The position numbers were made by a program, and so were the translations under genes. Under the pieces are notes generated by a model that did no database searches, had not been told where the DNA came from, and saw nothing but the letters and a program-made list of their open reading frames with translations. Shown here piece by piece: positions 26,965-36,152 of a stretch of DNA of 64,000 nucleotides. The DNA comes from Deltaproteobacteria bacterium. GTDB taxonomy: Bacteria > SAR324 > JACQKK01. The first letter of the stretch is position 1; every line of letters starts with the position of its first letter. Where the stretch lies: positions 203,071 through 267,070 of the forward strand of contig JAOUEW010000003.1 in the NCBI GenBank assembly GCA_029858505.1, written 5' to 3'.

Positions 26965-27246
26965 ATGACCGCCCGAATCGAAATCCCCTCGGCCCTGCAA
27001 AAATTTGCCAACAACCAAATGGACGTGGAAGTGGAAGGTCACAACGTACAGGAAACCCTGGAGAATTTGCTGAAACAACACAGCCAACTCCGGGATCACC
27101 TGTATGATGAAAAGGGGCGCATCCGCAGTTTCATCAACATTTATCTCAACGATGAAGACATCCGCTACACCGACAACCTAGACACCAAGGTGAAAGCGGG
27201 GGATGTCATCCAAATCGTTCCCTCCATTGCCGGCGGCCAGCAATAA
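26965..27246 (+). CDS. CysO/MoaD/ThiS-type sulfur carrier protein
   Basis: A 93-residue ubiquitin-fold carrier. The segment RSFINIYLNDEDIRYTDNL and the end IQIVPSIAGGQQ closely resemble mycobacterial CysO (FVNIYVNDEDVRF and AVAGG). The di-glycine is residues 90-91 and is followed by two glutamines, so activation to a C-terminal thiocarboxylate would need trimming. GGAGAACACCC precedes the ATG. It probably supplies sulfur to the adjacent CysM. Confidence 0.88.
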   Translation: MTARIEIPSALQKFANNQMDVEVEGHNVQETLENLLKQHSQLRDHLYDEKGRIRSFINIYLNDEDIRYTDNLDTKVKAGDVIQIVPSIAGGQQ

Positions 27247-27621
27247 CGGCTGTTGGCCGCCCCCCCACGTTTGCCACGTCATTCCCCTCAAGTCTCTGAC
27301 TCCGCACTGATTTTTTAAGAAAAGGTTTGTTTTTTCCCCCAAAGTCGGGTATAAATGCCTTCAGAACGACACCATGGAGAAAAAAAAGAACATGATGTGA
27401 AGGCAAAAGGGGTGAAATGGCCCGTTCTTTTCATAGCCTTGGGTGAGCCTCCCTTTCCGGGATGGCCATTGGGGACAAGGAATGCCCCACCCTAGCCAAG
27501 GACGGCCCCGCCTGCCAGGTTTTCGGAATACAGGCCAACGGGTCTCGCCAGGGTTTTTTCCTTCCGCTCTAAACCGCGGAAGCAGGGGGTTTGCCCTCTG
27601 AATCCTACATGGAGTCCGGCC
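27247..27621. other. intergenic region before the metallo-hydrolase gene
   Basis: A 375-base gap with no open frame that looks coded. It holds several short hairpins, such as GGGGA/TGCCCC near 27480 and TTCCGC/GCGGAA near 27565-27584, and AT-rich sequence near 27310-27350 that may hold a promoter. No known riboswitch pattern was recognised. Confidence 0.4.
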
Positions 27622-29022
27622 TTGCAAACGAAAACCAAAACCGAGGCGCAGCTGCACCAGCTGACGGAAGGTTCCTACCTGTTTTGCTGCCCCCAGGGGA
27701 ACATCCTGCTGGGCTGCCCCCCCGAAATCCTCAAACGGATTCTGGCCACTCACCTGCCCATGCCAGACACCGTGGTGGTGCCCCAGGTGCTGCACCACCA
27801 ATCCTCTTCCCAGGCTTCCCTAGAATTCCCCCTGTATCACTTTCTGTTCGTGCAGCGGGGATTGGAGCGGAACCGCCAGTTCAGGGTCATTGCCACCCAG
27901 CCGCAATGCCGGGGGTTGAGCGAACTGTTACGCATTACCGTGGTGGGGCCCGATGCCGCCGAAATGGAAAAAAGCGGCCAAGATGCCGGGTTGTCGAAAG
28001 AGCTGTACCAGGAAACCCTGTTCATGGCCTTGAAAGACTCCAAGACCCGCCAGGCCTTTCCCATTGAGCACATGGTGCAATTCACTCCCCTGGAAAACGG
28101 GAAGCATTGTGAGGTGTATCCCAACCGGCAAAAGCTGCCCGCCTGCCGGGTGGAGCGGCTGGGGGACGCCAAGTTCCGCGTGCTGTATGGCGAAGACGCC
28201 TTCCTGGTGGATCTGGCCATCAAAGCCCCCCAAGAGCCCAACTACCCCATTCAGCACAAACCCCACCACCGCGCCAAGGGCGGTTTCAGCCTAACGGTGC
28301 TGGGGCGGTCCAATGGGTTTGACCCCAAAGACGGCGCCAATGGGTACCTGCTCGACCTGAACGGAAAACTGGTGCTGTGGGATTGCCCAGCCTATCTGCA
28401 CCTGCACCTGAAGGCCCTGAAGATTGGCATGGAAGACCTAGACGGCATGGTGCTTTCTCACGTGCATGAAGACCATATTGACGTGGTGGAGTCGGTGGCC
28501 AAAAAGCCCCTGACGGTGTATACCACCCCCGAAATTTATTACTCCATGCTGATGAAGCTGACCGCCGTGTTTGGCTGCTCGCTGGAGGAAGCCAAGGCCA
28601 TGCACCGCTGGGTGCGCATCGACACGGGCAAACCCATCGACATCGCCGGCGGACAATGGACCTTTTTCCACGCGGTGCATGCCATCCCGGCCCTGGGCGT
28701 CAGGCTGGCGTTTCAAGCCCAGGGAAAATCCGGGTTGCTCCATATCTCTGGCGATCATCTCTCCAACTCGGCCCTGGCCACCATGCTGGAAGCCGGAGGC
28801 ATTTCCAAACGTCGGTATGAGCAGATGATCTCTCTGATCAACGGAAAAGAAGACCTGCTGCTGGTGGACGTGGGCGGCGGGATTATTCACGGAGATTACA
28901 GAGACTACCTGGAGTACAAGGGAAAGGGACGGATTGGCTTTATGCACACGGGCCTGGTGCCGAGCGACCTGCCTGCCAACATGAAACTGGTGGATTCGGG
29001 CGAGGTGTGGACAATCTTTTAG
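27622..29022 (+). CDS. metallo-beta-lactamase-fold hydrolase with N-terminal pseudo-domain
   Basis: A 466-residue protein. The C-terminal half is a metallo-beta-lactamase domain with the metal motif SHVHEDHID (H280, H282, D284, H285), HAVHAIPALG and later SGDHLSN and DVGGGIIHGD. The first 120 residues seem to repeat the start of that fold (GNILLGCPPEILKRIL beside GKLVLWDCPAYLHLHL) without metal ligands. The TTG start is supported by GGAG seven bases upstream. Substrate unknown; the sulfur-metabolism neighbours are suggestive only. Confidence 0.75.
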   Translation: MQTKTKTEAQLHQLTEGSYLFCCPQGNILLGCPPEILKRILATHLPMPDTVVVPQVLHHQSSSQASLEFPLYHFLFVQRGLERNRQFRVIATQPQCRGLSELLRITVVGPDAAEMEKSGQDAGLSKELYQETLFMALKDSKTRQAFPIEHMVQFTPLENGKHCEVYPNRQKLPACRVERLGDAKFRVLYGEDAFLVDLAIKAPQEPNYPIQHKPHHRAKGGFSLTVLGRSNGFDPKDGANGYLLDLNGKLVLWDCPAYLHLHLKALKIGMEDLDGMVLSHVHEDHIDVVESVAKKPLTVYTTPEIYYSMLMKLTAVFGCSLEEAKAMHRWVRIDTGKPIDIAGGQWTFFHAVHAIPALGVRLAFQAQGKSGLLHISGDHLSNSALATMLEAGGISKRRYEQMISLINGKEDLLLVDVGGGIIHGDYRDYLEYKGKGRIGFMHTGLVPSDLPANMKLVDSGEVWTIF

Positions 29023-29065
29023 CCCGCACCCTGCCGCCCCCCCATTTACCCCGCCATATCCCCAC

Positions 29066-29097
29066 AAAAAATCCTCCCCGGCCAGGCCAGGGAGGAT
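29066..29097 (-). terminator. intrinsic terminator of tatA
   Basis: On the minus strand, ATCCTCCC pairs with GGGAGGAT across an 11-base loop, followed by a run of T. It sits about 50 bases past the tatA stop and also between two convergent genes. Confidence 0.8.
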
Positions 29098-29147
29098 ATC
29101 GGGGTAAAGCAACCGTCTTGAAGGGAAGATCGTAACTATTTGGGGAG

Positions 29148-29318
29148 TTACTTGCCTGAGTCTTTTTTATCCGGCGGCTCAATCTCGTTCATGGATTTCC
29201 GGAAGTTATTGATCATTTGGCCCAGACCCTGGCCCAGGGCCGGAAGGCGCCCAGCCCCGAACATCACCACCACAATTCCAAAAATCAACAGCAGTTCCAT
29301 CCATCCTAGTCCAAACAT
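29148..29318 (-). CDS. tatA: twin-arginine translocase subunit TatA
   Basis: A 56-residue protein read directly from the minus strand. It starts MFGLGWMELLLIFGIVVVM, a single membrane helix, then the family FG hinge FGAGRLPALGQGLGQMI, an amphipathic helix, and a short charged tail. TatA forms the Tat pore with TatC, which is encoded about 16 kb away. The size is near the lower limit for TatA/TatE. It is convergent with the metallo-hydrolase gene and has its own terminator. Confidence 0.9.
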   Translation of the reverse strand: MFGLGWMELLLIFGIVVVMFGAGRLPALGQGLGQMINNFRKSMNEIEPPDKKDSGK

Positions 29319-30414
29319 GGTCGTTCTCTATCAATAGGGTTCACAGCAACACAAGTCATGCCGATCAGTGACTCCAGGGTATCACATCTCCATCCAAGCA
29401 AAACAAAATTTTCACGCCTTGTCACCCAAGCGTCCCCCCGTTGGTTTGATGCTTCCGCTGGGTTAGGGGTTCAACCCCACGAAGCCACTTTCCGCCAGAA
29501 CCAGCCTTACGCACAAAGCCGCGGCTTTCGTCTCTCCATCCCCTATTCCTATTTGATTTTTTTTCTATCCGGCATGATGATGCGTGGTTTTTTCCTTCAC
29601 CTGGCATATCGTTGATTATACGAATTTTATAGACCGCCCCCCCTTTGGGCGCGCCTGTTTTAACGTTTTCATTACAATTTGTTACCCCCATAACCGTTTC
29701 ATCCAAAAACAGAAACCTCTCGGTTGTTTTTTTCTTGCGATTCCCCCGAAAGAGCGAAATATTCACGACAGCGTAGGGGAATGATTTCACCTCTTCGTCC
29801 AGATCCCCCCGGATCTCGTTGCGTACCTTATTTTCTTATTTCTGTCATTGCCCTGGGTTTGCCGAATAGGAATATTATTTATTTTATATGGCCACCCAAC
29901 AAAAGCCCCATTGAAATCTTTTCAGGATTTCAGGGGATAAGAATGGTAAGCAGAATACAGGAAATGAAATAAGAGTACGTCAATGAAAGCCGGGAGCCAT
30001 ACCGGAAAGGCCCAGGGAGGGCCGCCCCAACCGGATTCCTACCCCCAACGGGGAGGAACAAATCGGGGCTACGGATGACCAGGGATGGTCCACATGTTTC
30101 GCCGCCGCTCAACCCACCGCCGCGACGTTCTTGTCCCTGTTTTACCTCCGTTTTCTCCCCCCGTTGTTAGGCTGCACTGTAAAACACCATTGTCAGGCTG
30201 CACAGTCAGGCTGACCGCCCCGGAGTTGGGCTGTTCTTGCCCCAGCGAAACCTGTGCCTTTGTAGGCCCTTTCGCAGGCAGACCCCCGTGAAATCCGGCA
30301 GGCAAATCAGGTAAAATAGTCTGACCACATGAAACCCTATTGATCAGCGGGTGCCCGGCAATTGGATGCTCGGCCCTTTGTTTGCCCCAACCTCTTTTAA
30401 GGAAACGAACCTCC
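29319..30414. other. 1.1-kb gap before nrdJ, no convincing gene
   Basis: AT-rich compared with its surroundings, especially 29560-29990. Open frames here have no recognisable motif or ribosome-binding site. The right part carries the repeated GTCAGGCTG motif described separately and should contain the nrdJ promoter. No cobalamin riboswitch pattern was recognised although nrdJ needs B12. Confidence 0.5.
30167..30216 (+). promoter_or_regulatory. possible operator repeats upstream of nrdJ
   Basis: TTAGGCTGCACTGT at 30167-30180 is echoed by GTCAGGCTGCACAGT at 30192-30206. GTCAGGCTG recurs at 30205, where it is part of the perfect palindrome GTCAGGCTGAC (30205-30215). About 200 bases before the nrdJ start. 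It does not look like a known NrdR box. Confidence 0.35.
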
Positions 30415-33400
30415 ATGAAACCTCCCGTCAAAGCCCTTCCCGCCCAGGCGAAAGCGGCGGGTCAACCCCAGCGAGGATTGTCCTTCTCCCGTTACTTTAC
30501 CATCGCCGGGCAGGACCCCCTCCAGGGCATCCGCTTCGTCAAGCGCCGCTCCGTCATCACCGAGCCCAATGGCCATGTGGTGTTTGAAATGAAAAACGCC
30601 GAAGTGCCGGAAACCTGGAGCCAATTGGCCACCGACATTTTGGTGTCTAAATACTTCCGCAAGGCCGGGGTGCCTGGGACCGGCCACGAGGTTTCGGCCA
30701 AGCAGGTCATCCACCGCATCACCCACTCCATCCGCGCCTACGGAGAAGCCCACGGTTATTTTCAAACCCCGGCCGACGCCGAAACCTTTGAGGATGAACT
30801 GACCTGGCTGATGATGACCCAGCGGGGGGCCTTCAACAGCCCGGTGTGGTTCAACGTGGGGCTGTGGGAGGAATACGGCATCACCGGCAGCGGAGGCAAC
30901 TGGGCTTGGGAAGATCAACTGGGGCGGGTGGAGGCGGTCTCCAACGGCTATCAGCGCCCCCAGTGCTCGGCCTGCTTCATCCAAAGCGTTTCCGATGACC
31001 TGATGTCAATTTTCGACTTGGTGCAAAAAGAAGCCCGGGTGTTCAAGTATGGTTCTGGCACTGGCACCAACTTTTCCCACCTGCGCTCCAAATACGAGCT
31101 TCTCTCCGGCGGCGGAACGTCCTCTGGGGTCATGAGCTTTCTGGAAGTGTTAGACAAAGGCGCTGGGGCCACCAAATCTGGCGGCACCACCCGCCGCGCG
31201 GCCAAAATGGTCTCCCTCGACATGGACCACCCGGAAATCATGGACTTCATCCAATGGAAGGCCAAAGAGGAAAAGAAAGCCAAGATTCTGATCGCCAACG
31301 GCTACGACTCCGACTTCAACGGAGAGGCCTACCACACGGTCAGCGGGCAAAACTCCAACAACTCCGTGCGGATGACCGACGCCTTCATGAAGGCCTATGA
31401 AACGGGCGGCACCTGGAACACCACCAACCGCACCGATGGAGCCACCCACCAAACCTATCCGGCCAAAGAGATGATGCGGGCCATTTCTGCCGCGGTGTGG
31501 GAGTGCGCCGACCCCGGCGTGCAGTTCGACACCACCATCAACGACTGGCACACCTGCCCCGACACCGACCGGATCAACGCCTCCAACCCCTGCTCCGAGT
31601 TCATGTTTCTCGACGACTCGGCCTGCAACTTGGCCAGCCTGAACTTGGTGAAATTCACCCGGGATGACCACACCTTCGATGTGGAAGCCTATCAAAAGGC
31701 CATCCGGTTGTTCGTGACCGCCCAAGAAATTTTGGTGGGCTACGGCTCTTACCCCACCCGGGAAATTGCCCACAACAGCCAAATGTACCGCCCCCTGGGG
31801 CTGGGATACGCCAACCTGGGCACCTTGCTGATGACCCGCGGCCTGCCCTATGACAGCGAGGAGGGCCGGGCCTTGGCTGGCGCCCTGACCGCCCTGATGA
31901 GCGGCGAGGCCTACGCGGTATCGGCGGAAATCGCCGGAAACGTGGGGCCCTTCGAGGGGTTCTCTCGCAACCGGGCGGCCATGCTGCGGGTGATGGGCAA
32001 GCACAAAGAAGCCGCCCAACGGATTGACCGGCGCATCTGCCCGGCCAACCTGTGGGAAGCCGCCCAAGAATCCTGGAGCCGCGCCGAAGAACTGGGGAAC
32101 GTGAACGGATACCGCAACGCGCAAATTTCCGTGCTGGCCCCCACGGGCACCATCGGCCTGCTGATGGACTGTGACACCACCGGGGTCGAGCCCGACTACT
32201 CCCTGGTGAAATGGAAGAAACTGGCCGGGGGCGGTTATTTAAAAATCGTCAACGGTTCGCTGAAAGAAGCCCTGGGCCGCCTGGGTTACACCACCACCCA
32301 GACCCAAGACATCCTGACCCATATTCTGGGCACCGGCTCCCTGGAAGACGGCGGGTCGCTGGACCTGGGCCGCCTGAAGGCCCTGGGGTTCTCCGATGAG
32401 CAAATCCAAGAAGCCGCCCTGTCGGTAAAGTCCTCCAGCCGCTTCAATAGCTTCACCCCCCACATCAACCCGGCCAGCCTGGCGGAAAAGGGCATGACCC
32501 AACAAGAGGTGGAGGAAGCCATCGTCCGCATCAACGGCATGGAAACCATCGAGGGTGCCCCCCACCTGAAAAACGAACACCTGCCGGTGTTCGACTGCGC
32601 CAACAAGTGCGGTGAGAAAGGCCAGCGCTATCTGCAGCCCCTGGCCCACATTAAAATGATGGCCGCCGTGCAGCCGTTCATCAGCGGGGCCATCTCCAAA
32701 ACCATCAACGTGCCGAACCACACCACGGTGGAAGAAATTGAAGACCTGTACGTTCAGTCTTGGCGGTATGGGCTGAAGGCCGTGGCCCTCTACCGAGACG
32801 GCTCCAAGGGCAGCCAGCCCCTCACCTCCACCGATGACAAGTCGAAGAACAAAGAAACCCTCAGCGAGGCGCTGGCGGCGGTGGAACTGAACAAACCGGC
32901 GGGCCTGGGTTGGGGCACCCGCCGCGAACTGCCCACCGAACGCAAAGGTTTTACCCTGGAAGCCCTGGTGGGCGGCCATAAATTGTTCCTGCGCACCGGA
33001 GAATACGAAAACGGTGAACTGGGCGAAATCTTCATCGACATGTACAAGGAAGGCGCCGCCTATCGCAGCATGATGAACAGCTTCGCCCAGGCGGTTAGCG
33101 TGGGGCTGTCCTATGGGGTTCCCCTGGAAAAATACGTGAAGATGTTCACCTTCACCCGGTTCGAACCCTACGGCATCACCGACCATCCCAACGTGCGCAC
33201 CTGTACCTCCATTTTGGATTTCATCTTCCGCATTTTGGCGATGAAATACCTGGGCCGCCACGACTTCATTCACGTGCCCCCCAAAATGCTGGATACCAGC
33301 TCGGACGGGGTAGATGAAGTCGCCCGCGCGGCGGCCAAGCAAAGCGCCGCCCCGGCGCGCCCCGCCACGGCAGACTCGCTGGATGAGCACCTGGCCGAAA

Positions 33401-33504
33401 TGATGGGAGATGCCCCGGTGTGCGATACCTGCGGGCACCTCACCGTGCGGAACGGGTCGTGCTACCGCTGTCTGTCTTGCGGGGCTTCGATGGGTTGCTC
33501 ATAA
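30415..33504 (+). CDS. nrdJ: adenosylcobalamin-dependent (class II) ribonucleotide reductase
   Basis: A 1029-residue enzyme that reduces ribonucleotides to deoxyribonucleotides using B12, working with or without oxygen. The radical-site motif NASNPCSEF contains C393. The upstream redox cysteine is in [10 protein letters not shown]. The glycine-rich [15 protein letters not shown] and [17 protein letters not shown] are typical. The C-terminus has a zinc-ribbon/redox tail with CDTCGH and CYRCLSCG. The ATG at 30415 follows AAGGAA. No other ribonucleotide reductase gene is in the window. It ends at a strong terminator. Confidence 0.95.
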   Translation: MKPPVKALPAQAKAAGQPQRGLSFSRYFTIAGQDPLQGIRFVKRRSVITEPNGHVVFEMKNAEVPETWSQLATDILVSKYFRKAGVPGTGHEVSAKQVIHRITHSIRAYGEAHGYFQTPADAETFEDELTWLMMTQRGAFNSPVWFNVGLWEEYGITGSGGNWAWEDQLGRVEAVSNGYQRPQCSACFIQSVSDDLMSIFDLVQKEARVFKYGSGTGTNFSHLRSKYELLSGGGTSSGVMSFLEVLDKGAGATKSGGTTRRAAKMVSLDMDHPEIMDFIQWKAKEEKKAKILIANGYDSDFNGEAYHTVSGQNSNNSVRMTDAFMKAYETGGTWNTTNRTDGATHQTYPAKEMMRAISAAVWECADPGVQFDTTINDWHTCPDTDRINASNPCSEFMFLDDSACNLASLNLVKFTRDDHTFDVEAYQKAIRLFVTAQEILVGYGSYPTREIAHNSQMYRPLGLGYANLGTLLMTRGLPYDSEEGRALAGALTALMSGEAYAVSAEIAGNVGPFEGFSRNRAAMLRVMGKHKEAAQRIDRRICPANLWEAAQESWSRAEELGNVNGYRNAQISVLAPTGTIGLLMDCDTTGVEPDYSLVKWKKLAGGGYLKIVNGSLKEALGRLGYTTTQTQDILTHILGTGSLEDGGSLDLGRLKALGFSDEQIQEAALSVKSSSRFNSFTPHINPASLAEKGMTQQEVEEAIVRINGMETIEGAPHLKNEHLPVFDCANKCGEKGQRYLQPLAHIKMMAAVQPFISGAISKTINVPNHTTVEEIEDLYVQSWRYGLKAVALYRDGSKGSQPLTSTDDKSKNKETLSEALAAVELNKPAGLGWGTRRELPTERKGFTLEALVGGHKLFLRTGEYENGELGEIFIDMYKEGAAYRSMMNSFAQAVSVGLSYGVPLEKYVKMFTFTRFEPYGITDHPNVRTCTSILDFIFRILAMKYLGRHDFIHVPPKMLDTSSDGVDEVARAAAKQSAAPARPATADSLDEHLAEMMGDAPVCDTCGHLTVRNGSCYRCLSCGASMGCS

Positions 33505-33574
33505 CCGGGTAATTCGCCTGGTCCCTGTTGGCCCATGCTCATGCCCATGTGCAAACAAAATCATCATCACAAAG

Positions 33575-33605
33575 CCCTCCGGCGGAAACGCCGGGGGGTT
33601 TTTTT
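33575..33605 (+). terminator. intrinsic terminator of nrdJ
   Basis: CCCTCCGGCG and CGCCGGGGGG pair around a GAAA loop with one T-G mismatch, followed by seven T residues, 71 bases after the nrdJ stop. Confidence 0.9.
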
Positions 33606-33770
33606 ATAAGCCATCAGAAGAAAGGCGAGAGAAGAAAACAGGAAGAGAGAACAGAACGAGAAGACAGACAAGAATAGAACAAAAGCGAATAAAACACTGT
33701 GAAAAGTGGAGAAAAAAAGGGAACAGGAACTAAAAACCCGCACAAAGCAGACAACAACCAGCATGCACGT
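33606..33770. repeat. purine-rich strand-biased tract
   Basis: The plus strand is nearly free of T for about 150 bases and is made of AGAAGA, GGCGAGAG, AACAGGAAGAG-type runs. Similar tracts occur at 51325-51430 and, reversed, at 63800-63898. No gene is seen. Confidence 0.5.
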
Positions 33771-33817
33771 CAGCCGCAACACACCTGGCGGGCAGCACGG
33801 AACCATCCGGGGTTGAA

Positions 33818-34030
33818 TCAGTTATTCAACCCCTCGCTGCCAGTGGGGGCGGTCTCTCCGCCTTCCGAGATGGACTCGAACATGCCCCATTTGCCCCCCA
33901 CCAAACTGTGCCGAATCACCACTTGGGGCGGCAGTTTTTGAATCAGCCCGCCGTTGGCCTGAAACTTCCGCAGGGCTTTTTGAATGTCATCGTGGGAGAC
34001 CACCGACGCTTTCATTTTTTTCGCTCTCAT
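33818..34030 (-). CDS. small protein of unknown function under a strong promoter
   Basis: A 70-residue protein beginning MRAKKMKASVVSHDDIQKAL. The middle FQANGGLIQKLPPQ resembles small helix-strand proteins seen in various proteobacteria, but I cannot name a function. The longest frame reaches 34099; ATG 34030 is preferred because the consensus promoter at 34068-34096 would start transcription just upstream and GGAG precedes this ATG. A likely stand-alone, highly expressed or autoregulated gene. Confidence 0.6.
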   Translation of the reverse strand: MRAKKMKASVVSHDDIQKALRKFQANGGLIQKLPPQVVIRHSLVGGKWGMFESISEGGETAPTGSEGLNN

Positions 34031-34064
34031 GACGTTCTCCAATGGGTATGTGGCTGTATCTGCT

Positions 34065-34096
34065 AGCAGTCTAGTACGATGACTGCTAAATGTCAA
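34065..34096 (-). promoter_or_regulatory. consensus promoter with overlapping dyad operator
   Basis: On the minus strand the -35 is TTGACA (34091-34096), the spacer 17 bases, and the -10 TAGACT (34068-34073). A perfect inverted repeat, AGCAGTC and GACTGCT separated by nine bases (34065-34071 and 34081-34087), covers the -10 and most of the spacer, where a repressor would block polymerase. Confidence 0.7.
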
Positions 34097-34396
34097 CATT
34101 TCGTCAGGAATCTACCCTTTACATACGTAATCGGTGTTCCTGGGTTCCCTAGGGGGCCTATACGCCTTGATTGCCCCAACGCCTTTCCTTTACTTCAAGG
34201 AAAGTGCCATTTCATACAAAGCGGGCATCCCGAACAGAATGCGTGCATATTCATCCATGATATGAGCCCATTGATGATTGAAACGCAGAAAAGGGGAGAA
34301 CATTCCAAAATCCTCGTTCCTTCATCCCTCCCAGATTCTGACGAAAAAAAGAAACATTTCGTTTTTCTGATGTGTTGAAAAAGAAACACTTTTGTT
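34097..34396. other. intergenic, no gene seen
   Basis: No credible open frame. One clean hairpin, CTTTCCTT/AAGGAAAG with a six-base loop at about 34182-34203, not followed by a T run. The remainder up to pmbA is taken up by a dispersed repeat. Confidence 0.4.
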
Positions 34397-34543
34397 TGGA
34401 GACCTCTGCGTAACCTATGTTTTCCCCCTGCCTCCTTCCCTGGGAGGAGGTGCTGTCCAGCGGGGCCAATATTCAGTGGGGGCTTCGCCCGTTCCTTCCC
34501 CCTGTTCACAGCAAAAACCCGGGTATGTAAGGTTCTCGGAACA
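34397..34543. repeat. dispersed repeat family 2, copy 2 (most complete)
   Basis: About 147 bases with related inverted ends. The left end reads TTGGAGACCTCTGCGTAACC then TATGTTTTCCCCC. The right end reads GTTCACAGCAAAAACCC then GGGTATGTAAGGTTCTCGG. An internal GGGGGCTTCGCCC segment is shared with the copies at 25037 and 62082. No open frame. Confidence 0.65.
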
Positions 34544-34720
34544 GGTGGATTCCCTGGAAATTTCGCAAACAAAATGGCCCAGCACCGGGGAAACAACCTC
34601 CTCAAAAGCGTGGAGGAGTGATACCCTACACCCGAGACCCAAGCACCGTCTGTTGTTCTCAGGTTTTTCTGTCCACTGTGTTTTTGGCTTTTCACCCTCC
34701 TTTCCGATGACCTATTCCCC

Positions 34721-36073
34721 ATGACCGCCCAACTGACCGCTGACCAAGCCTCCGACTTCCTGATTTCACTGGCCAAAGAACACAAGGAAGACCATGTCGA
34801 TGTGCTGACCGAGCGAGGAGAAAGCCTGTCGGTGAAGGTATTTCGGGGAAAGGTGGAAAAGGTGGACCAGTCGAACGCCCAGGGGGTGGGGGTGCGGGTG
34901 GTGCGGGAGGGCCGCACCGGGCTGGCCTTTACCGAACGCCTGACCGCCCCAGCCCTGGAACGTGCCTTTGGCGAGGCCAGGGAAAACGCCCGCCTGATGG
35001 ACCCCACCGAGGTCATTCTGCCAGAGGCACCCCCCCCCACCCCTGACCCTGCCGGGCTGGGGCTGTATAACCCGGCCCTGGAAACCGTGGGGGGGCAAGA
35101 ACTGGGAGCCTTTGCCCTGGCCATGGAACAAGCCGCCCGGCAGGCCGCCCCCCAGGTGGCGGAAGTTCCCTACGCGGTGGCCTCTTTGGGGTGGGGAGAA
35201 ACCCGGCTGGTGTCTAGCCGGGGGGTGGAATACCGCCAACGCAGCAACCGGGCCGGGGGGTATTGCTCCGCCCTGCTTACGGCTGGAGACCGCCGCAAGA
35301 GCGGGCAATACGGCTGGTCGTCACGGACCTGGGAGCCTGAAGCCGCCCAACGGGTGGGCCACGAAGCCGTGCGGCGGGGTCATGAATTGCTGGAGGCCAG
35401 GGCCATTCCGGGGGGCCGCTTTGCCGTGGTGTTCGACGAATACACCGCCCCGGAAATGCTGGGCCTGTTTTTGGGGGCTTTTTCGGCAGAGGCCGCCCAA
35501 AAAGGGCAGTCGCGGCTGGCGGGCCGCCTGGGAGAAGAAATTGCCTGGAAGGGCATCACCCTAACCGACCTGCCCCACAAACCAGGGGCCGGGGGCTCCC
35601 GCTACTTAGACGGCGAGGGTGTGCCCACCAAGGATCTGGATCTTATTCGGGAAGGGCGGTTTGCTTCGTTCCTCTATCACATCGAATCGGCCCGCAAAGA
35701 AGGGCGATCTTCCACCGGCCACGCCTCCCGGGGGCTGGGGGGCGGGGTCTCCACCACGTTCCATAATTTGGCGCTGCCCCTGGGCAGCCATAGCCTGGAG
35801 GCCCTGTGCGCCCAACCGGAGCGCTGCCTGCTGGTCACCGAACTGGAGGGGGCCGCTGGCTGCAACGCCCTGAGCGGAGACATCTCCATCGGGGTGCAGG
35901 GGTTCTGGATGGAGCAGGGCCAGCGGGTCCAGGCTGTGGAAAGTGTCACCATCGCTGGAAATTTTTTCGACTTGTTAAAGGGCATCCAAGCCGTGGGCGA
36001 CCGTTACCAACCCAACCTGTCGCGGCTGTTTATTCCGGCCCTTTTGGTGGATTCCATGGCGGTTTCCGGTTGA
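34721..36073 (+). CDS. pmbA: PmbA/TldD-family metalloprotease
   Basis: A 450-residue PmbA, one half of the TldD/TldE protease that matures or degrades small peptides such as microcin B17 and CcdA in E. coli. The N-terminal region has KVFRGKVEKVDQSNAQGVGV. The C-terminal part has KDLDLIREGRFASFLYHIES, GAAGCNALSGDISIGVQGFW and VTIAGNFFDLLKGI. The HExxxH motif belongs to the TldD partner and is not expected here; tldD is not in the window. Confidence 0.92.
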   Translation: MTAQLTADQASDFLISLAKEHKEDHVDVLTERGESLSVKVFRGKVEKVDQSNAQGVGVRVVREGRTGLAFTERLTAPALERAFGEARENARLMDPTEVILPEAPPPTPDPAGLGLYNPALETVGGQELGAFALAMEQAARQAAPQVAEVPYAVASLGWGETRLVSSRGVEYRQRSNRAGGYCSALLTAGDRRKSGQYGWSSRTWEPEAAQRVGHEAVRRGHELLEARAIPGGRFAVVFDEYTAPEMLGLFLGAFSAEAAQKGQSRLAGRLGEEIAWKGITLTDLPHKPGAGGSRYLDGEGVPTKDLDLIREGRFASFLYHIESARKEGRSSTGHASRGLGGGVSTTFHNLALPLGSHSLEALCAQPERCLLVTELEGAAGCNALSGDISIGVQGFWMEQGQRVQAVESVTIAGNFFDLLKGIQAVGDRYQPNLSRLFIPALLVDSMAVSG

Positions 36074-36152
36074 TGTTTTGCCTCCGGTTTGGTGGAATGG
36101 AGTCCCAGGCCATGCCTCCCCTGTTTAACCCTCTCCTTGTGTCCGTCCTCCC

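Noticed and set aside
29422..29790. 122-residue minus-strand open frame in the gap before nrdJ
   Set aside because: Lower GC than other genes, no ribosome-binding site, no motif and low-complexity charge pattern. It could be a remnant, but there is not enough to call a gene.
29900..30060. Region with GCCGGGAGCCATACCGGAAAGG-like text resembling group II intron parts
   Set aside because: The order of motifs does not fit the intron domains and no reverse transcriptase is encoded.
30100..30414. Cobalamin riboswitch before the B12-dependent ribonucleotide reductase
   Set aside because: The B12-box and core consensus were looked for and not found.
32239..33438. 399-residue minus-strand open frame inside nrdJ
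   Set aside because: Opposite a complete nrdJ; composition and lack of motifs mark it as a shadow frame.
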